This document shows, piece after piece, positions 59,620-64,000 of a DNA stretch of 64,000 nt; positions within the stretch are counted from its first letter, which is position 1, and every line of letters starts with the position of its first letter. The DNA is from Nocardia sp. BMG111209. GTDB lineage: Bacteria > Actinomycetota > Actinomycetes > Mycobacteriales > Mycobacteriaceae. The stretch covers positions 3,224,001-3,288,000 of the forward strand of contig NZ_KB907307.1 of assembly GCF_000381925.1 (NCBI RefSeq), in the 5' to 3' direction. The position numbers and the translations under genes are program-made. Under the pieces are notes generated by a model. It searched no databases, had not been told where the DNA came from, and saw only the letters and a program-made list of their open reading frames with translations.

Positions 59620-61197
59620 GTGGAGCAGTTGTTGCTGGTGTTCATCCTGGCGTTCGCGACGATTCTGGCGCAACCGGTGGGGCGTCGCACGGGATTGCCA
59701 CCGGCGGTGCTGATGACCGTGTTCGGACTGGTGCTGGCGCTGCTGCCGTTCGTGCCGAACGTCGACATCAATCCCGAGTTGATCCTGCCGCTGGTGCTGC
59801 CGCCGCTGCTGTACGCGGCGGCGCGGCGCACCTCCTGGCAGCAGTTCGCCGCCGACGCGGGACCGATCCTGCTGCGGGCCGTCGGCCTGGTGGTGGCGAC
59901 GGCCTTCGCCGTCGCGGTGGTCTTCCATCTGTGGTATCCGGCGGTGCCGCTGGCCTCGGCGCTGGTGCTCGGCGCCGTGGTGGCGCCGCCGGATCCGGTC
60001 GCCGTGAGCGCGATGGCCGGTCGGCTCGGCTTGCCGCGGCGGCTGGTGTCGGTCCTGGAGGGTGAGGGGCTGTTCAACGACGTCACCGCGGTGGTCATCT
60101 ACGACGTCGCGGTGCAGGCCGTGGTGACCGGTAAGTTCTCGGCCTGGCACACCGCCCTCGACTTCCTGCTGTCGGCGCTGGTCGCGATCGGGGTCGGGCT
60201 GGTGCTGGGCTGGATGGGCAGCCGGCTGATGCGTCAGCTGGACGAGGCCGCCTGGCAGGTGGCGCTGGGGTTGCTGCTGCCGTTCGCGGCCTACGGACTC
60301 GCCGATGTCTGGCACGGGTCGGCCGTGCTCGCGGTCCTGGTGTGCGCGCTGTACCTCACCGACGCCGCGGCCGATTTCAGCGATTCCGCGTACCGGATCG
60401 TCGGCGAATCCTTCTGGGAGGTCATCGATCTGCTGGTGACCGGGGTCGCGTTCGGGCTGATCGGGCTGGAGCTGACCACCGTGCTGGAGGCCACGGGCCC
60501 GAGCTGGCCGCGGCTGCTCACCGGGACGGCGGTGGTGGTCGCGGTGGTGGTGTTGCTGCGGCTGGGCTGGCTGCTGCTGTCGATGGTGCTGTTGCACGGG
60601 CGGCGCCGGGAGGAGGCCGACGAGCCGCACACCTGGCGCGAGACCGTGGTCACCTGGTGGGCGGGCATGCGGGGCGTGGTGACGGTCGCGCTGGCGCTGG
60701 CCGTACCGCTGACCACCGAGCACGGCCCGTTCCCGGGGCGCACCGAGATCCTGTTCTCCGCCTTCGCGGTCGTGCTGTTCACGCTGCTGCTGCAGGGGCC
60801 GACGCTGCCCGCGGTGGTGCGCGCGACGCACGTCCAGGCCGATACCGAGACCGAGCGCGTGCTGGAACGGCAGCTGTGGACGCAGATCCTGCGCGCCGAA
60901 CTGACCCGCTTGGAGGAGATCGCCGACAGCGAGGACCTGCCGGACGAGATCTATCAGCGCCTGCGCGAGACCATCGAGCGGCGCCTGAGCCGCGCCGATC
61001 CGGAGGCCGCCGAGAGCGCCGATCCGACGAAGTCCGTCGACCGGATGATGCGGTTCACCGGTAAGTTCCGCACGATCAGCGAGGATGTGCTCGAGGCCGG
61101 GCGGGCGGAGGCGCTGGCGGCCCGCCGGCAGCCGGGTATGCCGCCGGCCCTGGTCGACCGCATGATGCGGCGGCTGGATCTGCGGCCGATGTTGTAG
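59620..61197 (+). CDS. Na+/H+ antiporter, CPA1 (NhaP) family
   Basis: A 525-residue transporter with about 12 hydrophobic spans and the ion-binding tracts VVAPPDPVAVSAMAGRL and LEGEGLFNDVTAVVIYDVA (acidic Asn-Asp pair). The conserved WWAGMRGVVTVALALAVP tract is also present. The last 110 residues are a charged cytoplasmic tail. It exchanges Na+ or K+ for protons to control pH and salt. Starts GTG at 59620; no Shine-Dalgarno is visible, so leaderless translation is possible. Confidence 0.92.
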   Translation: MEQLLLVFILAFATILAQPVGRRTGLPPAVLMTVFGLVLALLPFVPNVDINPELILPLVLPPLLYAAARRTSWQQFAADAGPILLRAVGLVVATAFAVAVVFHLWYPAVPLASALVLGAVVAPPDPVAVSAMAGRLGLPRRLVSVLEGEGLFNDVTAVVIYDVAVQAVVTGKFSAWHTALDFLLSALVAIGVGLVLGWMGSRLMRQLDEAAWQVALGLLLPFAAYGLADVWHGSAVLAVLVCALYLTDAAADFSDSAYRIVGESFWEVIDLLVTGVAFGLIGLELTTVLEATGPSWPRLLTGTAVVVAVVVLLRLGWLLLSMVLLHGRRREEADEPHTWRETVVTWWAGMRGVVTVALALAVPLTTEHGPFPGRTEILFSAFAVVLFTLLLQGPTLPAVVRATHVQADTETERVLERQLWTQILRAELTRLEEIADSEDLPDEIYQRLRETIERRLSRADPEAAESADPTKSVDRMMRFTGKFRTISEDVLEAGRAEALAARRQPGMPPALVDRMMRRLDLRPML

Positions 61198-61450
61198 GAC
61201 GCCCGGGGTGCGCTACCGGTCGGTTCGCGCCGTCCGAATGTGTCGAGCGGGCTCTACGCGAATCCGGAACGCGGTGATCCGGCGCACCGGCCGATCGCGG
61301 CTCGGCCACCTGGGACATCGCCGTCCAGCTAACCCAGCAAATTTCCACCAACCGACTTCGGTAAATTTACTGCCTGCGGATTCCGCGCTAGCGTTCGGCG
61401 CACAGGCCTGCCCGTGCACGTCGAGAACCCCTCTTGGCAAGGAATCCGCA

Positions 61451-62212
61451 ATGTTGGCGATAGACCAATTCACCTACGGCTGGCTGACGCCCGCCCTGGC
61501 CTACCTGATGTCCGTCACCGGATCGTTGCTGGCGCTGCGGTGCACGGTCCGCGCCCGCGTCCGGCCGGGGAGCGGCTGGATCGTGGCCGCCGCGATCGCC
61601 CTGGGCGGCACCGGGATCTGGGTCATGCATTTCATCGCCATGCTGGGCTTCTCGGTGCAGGACACGACGATCCGCTACAACGTGCCGATCACCCTGCTCA
61701 GCGCGCTGATCGCGATGGTGGTGGTGTGGCTGGGCCTGTCGATCGTGGTCGGGCGGCCGGGTGATCCGTGGGCACTGCCGATCGGCGGCGGTATCACCGG
61801 TCTCGGCGTGGCGGCCATGCACTATGCCGGTATGTACGGGATGGAGACCGACGCCGACGTCCGGTACGACCCGTTACTGGTCGGGTTGTCGGTCGTCGTC
61901 GCGGTCGTCGCGGCCACCGCGGCGCTGTGGTGCGCGCTGCACGTCCGGGGTTTCCTCGCGACCGGCGGCGCGGCGGCGCTCATGGGCGGGGCGGTGTGCG
62001 GCATGCACTACACGGGCATGTTCGCGATCAGCGCCCGGATGGCCGAACATGTGCATCGCGTGGCCGGCGCGCAGGCCCATCAGGTGCTGACCCCGCTGAT
62101 CGTCGGCGTCAGCATGGTGACGATGGTGCTGTTGCTGCAGGTCGGCATCACCGATGTCGACGAGCCCGATCCGGCCCGGGCCGAGGGCCGGTTCTGGCCC
62201 AGCCGCGACTAG
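61451..62212 (+). CDS. MHYT domain membrane sensor protein
   Basis: A 253-residue protein with seven hydrophobic spans and three MHYT-type motifs (VMHFIAML, AMHYAGMYGM, GMHYTGMFAI) near the outer face, thought to bind copper and sense a diatomic gas. No GGDEF, EAL or kinase domain is attached, so it is a stand-alone sensor whose output is unknown. AAGGAAT precedes the ATG. Upstream, GTAAATTTAC (61361-61370) is a short palindrome in the promoter. Its stop codon overlaps the convergent eutC stop (CTAG). Confidence 0.9.
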   Translation: MLAIDQFTYGWLTPALAYLMSVTGSLLALRCTVRARVRPGSGWIVAAAIALGGTGIWVMHFIAMLGFSVQDTTIRYNVPITLLSALIAMVVVWLGLSIVVGRPGDPWALPIGGGITGLGVAAMHYAGMYGMETDADVRYDPLLVGLSVVVAVVAATAALWCALHVRGFLATGGAAALMGGAVCGMHYTGMFAISARMAEHVHRVAGAQAHQVLTPLIVGVSMVTMVLLLQVGITDVDEPDPARAEGRFWPSRD

Positions 62213-63015
62213 CCGGGCAGGTCGAGTTCCGGCGGCGCGGCGCCGACCAGTGCCCGGTCCGAGGTGTCCTTGAGTTCGATCCCGGAACGTCCCAGCCGCC
62301 GCGCGCCGGCGATCAGGCCGGCGACCACCGCCGCGGCGGCGGCGTAACCGAGCCCGTCCGGCGGGTGGATGTTCGAGACGCAGTTGCGTTCGGCATCGGT
62401 GCGCCCCGGCCGCGGCAGGTGGGTGAGATAGATGCCGAGGCTGTCGGCCACCGACAGGCCCGGACGCTCGCCGATCAGCACCAGCACCGTCGTCACGCCG
62501 AGCGCGGCGCCGATGTGGTCGCCGAGCGCGACCCGGGCCTGGGTCGCGATCACCGGTGGCGCGATCCGATAGTGCTGCGCCAGTTGGTCTTTCAGCGCGA
62601 TCAGGGCCGCGGTACCGTGCTCGGCCAGCGCCCGCGGCGACAACCCGTCCGCGAGCACCACCCCGATATCGGCGCCGGTATGCGGCAGCACCGAGAAGCC
62701 TTGTCCCGGTATCACTTCCGGTAACCGGCCCAGATCGGGCCGGCGCAGGTACTCGGATCGGCTCGCCGCGCGGCTGCGCACCGGCACCGGCTCCCCCAGC
62801 CCGGCGGTACGCACCCGTTCCGCGAAATCCGTTGTGTCCAAGGGTGTGTGCACGGCGTCCCGGGCGGCGGCGTGCGCGGCGCGCAGTTCCAGCACCCGCG
62901 CGGTGGGCAGCGCGTCCCCGGCGCGGCCCAAACCTATGCGCGCCTGCGTATTCCGCCGCAACCGGTCCCAGAACTCCCGGGCGTCATCGTTTTCCACGTG
63001 GCCTCCGGTGGTCAT
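62209..63015 (-). CDS. eutC: ethanolamine ammonia-lyase small subunit
   Basis: A 268-residue EutC with the B12-contacting tracts LVLIGERPGLSVADSLGIYL and the ERNCVSNIHPPDGLGY motif; N-terminal RIGLGRAGDALPT is also typical. Together with EutB it converts ethanolamine to acetaldehyde and ammonia using adenosylcobalamin. Its ATG overlaps the eutB stop by 4 bases. No microcompartment or EutR gene is seen in the window. Confidence 0.95.
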   Translation of the reverse strand: MTTGGHVENDDAREFWDRLRRNTQARIGLGRAGDALPTARVLELRAAHAAARDAVHTPLDTTDFAERVRTAGLGEPVPVRSRAASRSEYLRRPDLGRLPEVIPGQGFSVLPHTGADIGVVLADGLSPRALAEHGTAALIALKDQLAQHYRIAPPVIATQARVALGDHIGAALGVTTVLVLIGERPGLSVADSLGIYLTHLPRPGRTDAERNCVSNIHPPDGLGYAAAAAVVAGLIAGARRLGRSGIELKDTSDRALVGAAPPELDLPG

Positions 63016-64000
63016 CGCGCCCCCAGCGCGCGCAGCGGTGAGGAAAGCGGTGCGACCGCCCGGATACCGCCGGTCGGGTCGAGCATCCCGAGCCGGTCCA
63101 GCCAGGCCGCGAACTCCGGCGCCGGCCGCAGCCCCAGTACCCGCCGGGCGTAGAGCGCGTCGTGGAAGCTCAGGCTCTGGTAGCCGAGCATGACGTCGTC
63201 GGCGCCGGGGACGGTGATCACGAAGGCCACCCCGGCGGCGGCCAGCAGGGTGAGCAGGGTGTCCATATCGTCGGCGTCGGCCTCGGCGTGATTGGTGTAG
63301 CAGACGTCGACGCCCATCGGCAGGCCGAGCAGTTTGCCGCAGAAATGGTCCTCCAGGCCGGCCCGGACGATCTGCCGGCCGTCGTACAGATACTCCGGCC
63401 CGATGAAGCCGACCACGGTGTTCACCAGCAGCGGGTCCAGTTCGCGCGCCACCGCGTAGGCGCGGGCCTCGAGCGTCTGCTGGTCGACCGGCCTGCCGTC
63501 CGTGCCCAGGTGCGCGCCGGCGCTGAGCGCCGAACCCTGCCCGGTCTCGAAATACATCACGTTGCCGCCGACGGTGCCCCGGTTCAGCGCGCGGGCCGCC
63601 GCGGCCGCCTCCCGCAACAGCGACAGCGTCACCCCGAATCCGGCGTTGGCCCCCTCGGTTCCGGCGATCGACTGGAACACCAGGTCCACCGGTGCGCCCG
63701 CCTCGATCAGCCCGAGGGTGGTGGTGACGTGCGCCAGCACGCACGACTGCATCGGAATGTCGAAACGCTGCCGCATCTCGTCGAGCAGGCGCAGCAGATC
63801 CGCGGCCACCGCGGGCGAGTCGGTGGCCGGATTGATGCCGATCACCGCGTCGCCGCAGCCGAGCAGCAAGCCGTCCAGCACGGCCGCGGCAATCCCGCGC
63901 GGATCGTCGGTGGGATGGTTGGGCTGCAGCCGGGTCGCGAGCGTACCGGGTGATCCGATGGTGGTCCGGAATGCGGAAATCACACTCGTCGCTTTCGAAA
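63012..64000 (-). CDS. eutB: ethanolamine ammonia-lyase large subunit, 3' part
   Basis: The frame runs off the right edge, leaving the last 328 or so residues of a protein usually near 460. Visible family tracts are TRLQPNHPTDDPRGIAA, GDAVIGINPATDS, SIAGTEGANAGFGV, and GVDVCYTNHAEADADDMD, the (beta/alpha)8 barrel that holds ethanolamine and the B12 radical. A GTG at 63983 is in frame but falls inside conserved sequence, so it is not the start. Confidence 0.95.
   Translation of the reverse strand, partial: SKATSVISAFRTTIGSPGTLATRLQPNHPTDDPRGIAAAVLDGLLLGCGDAVIGINPATDSPAVAADLLRLLDEMRQRFDIPMQSCVLAHVTTTLGLIEAGAPVDLVFQSIAGTEGANAGFGVTLSLLREAAAAARALNRGTVGGNVMYFETGQGSALSAGAHLGTDGRPVDQQTLEARAYAVARELDPLLVNTVVGFIGPEYLYDGRQIVRAGLEDHFCGKLLGLPMGVDVCYTNHAEADADDMDTLLTLLAAAGVAFVITVPGADDVMLGYQSLSFHDALYARRVLGLRPAPEFAAWLDRLGMLDPTGGIRAVAPLSSPLRALGAR

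Overview
The window is high-GC actinobacterial DNA. Gene content and order point to Mycobacteriales, most likely Nocardia or a close relative; the species cannot be read from the sequence. From about 30.5 to 59.5 kb the order GNAT acetyltransferase, zapE, RibD-like reductase, TAP-like hydrolase, aftC, msrB, hemQ, hemY, hemE, DUF3000, RNase D, enoyl-CoA hydratase, dxs, TrmA-like methyltransferase, trkA-trkB, DUF3159, OB-fold protein, alpha/beta hydrolase, DUF3710, dut, DUF3093, DUF4193, cei, suhB, ppgK, sigA closely follows Mycobacterium tuberculosis Rv2669-Rv2703, as I recall that genome. AftC also implies an arabinan-containing, mycolic-type envelope.

Left half (1-30.3 kb), an accessory catabolic region. 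It holds a sulfotransferase operon, a TetR regulator and an esterase. A CoA-dependent degradation island then covers roughly 3.9-26 kb. It encodes two acyl-CoA ligases, a thiolase, four short-chain dehydrogenases, an enoyl-CoA hydratase, a paired acyl-CoA dehydrogenase, an FAD/2Fe-2S reductase, a type III CoA-transferase and an F420-type LLM oxidoreductase. It also has a split B12-dependent mutase (large plus small subunit) with its MeaB GTPase chaperone, a carboxymuconolactone decarboxylase-like protein and a hydroxyisobutyrate dehydrogenase-like protein. Two divergent promoters inside it carry the same perfect palindrome, GAGAATANTATTCTC, which suggests one regulon. A pair of secreted glycine-zipper paralogues, a secreted beta-propeller and an unrecognised protein interrupt it at 9.4-13.1 kb. 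MarR, MFS, SDR and second MFS genes close this half.

Right half (30.5-64 kb), mostly housekeeping: heme synthesis by the coproporphyrin route (hemE, hemY, hemQ), isoprenoid precursor synthesis (dxs), potassium-uptake regulation (trkA/trkB), nucleotide sanitation (dut), polyphosphate glucokinase and the primary sigma factor sigA. Departures from the M. tuberculosis order include a SigD/ShbA-like ECF sigma factor gene after trkB, loss of the permease expected next to trkA, and a small cysteine-rich WhiB-like ORF before cei. After sigA come a CPA1 antiporter, an MHYT membrane sensor and ethanolamine ammonia-lyase (eutC, and eutB cut by the window end).

Repeats: a roughly 129-bp nested palindrome occurs twice, just after the stop codons of two plus-strand genes (35.6 and 55.9 kb). 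Pieces resembling it form an in-frame 33-bp tandem repeat inside zapE. DUF3710 carries its own 24-bp tandem array. I saw no tRNA, rRNA, CRISPR array, insertion sequence or prophage.
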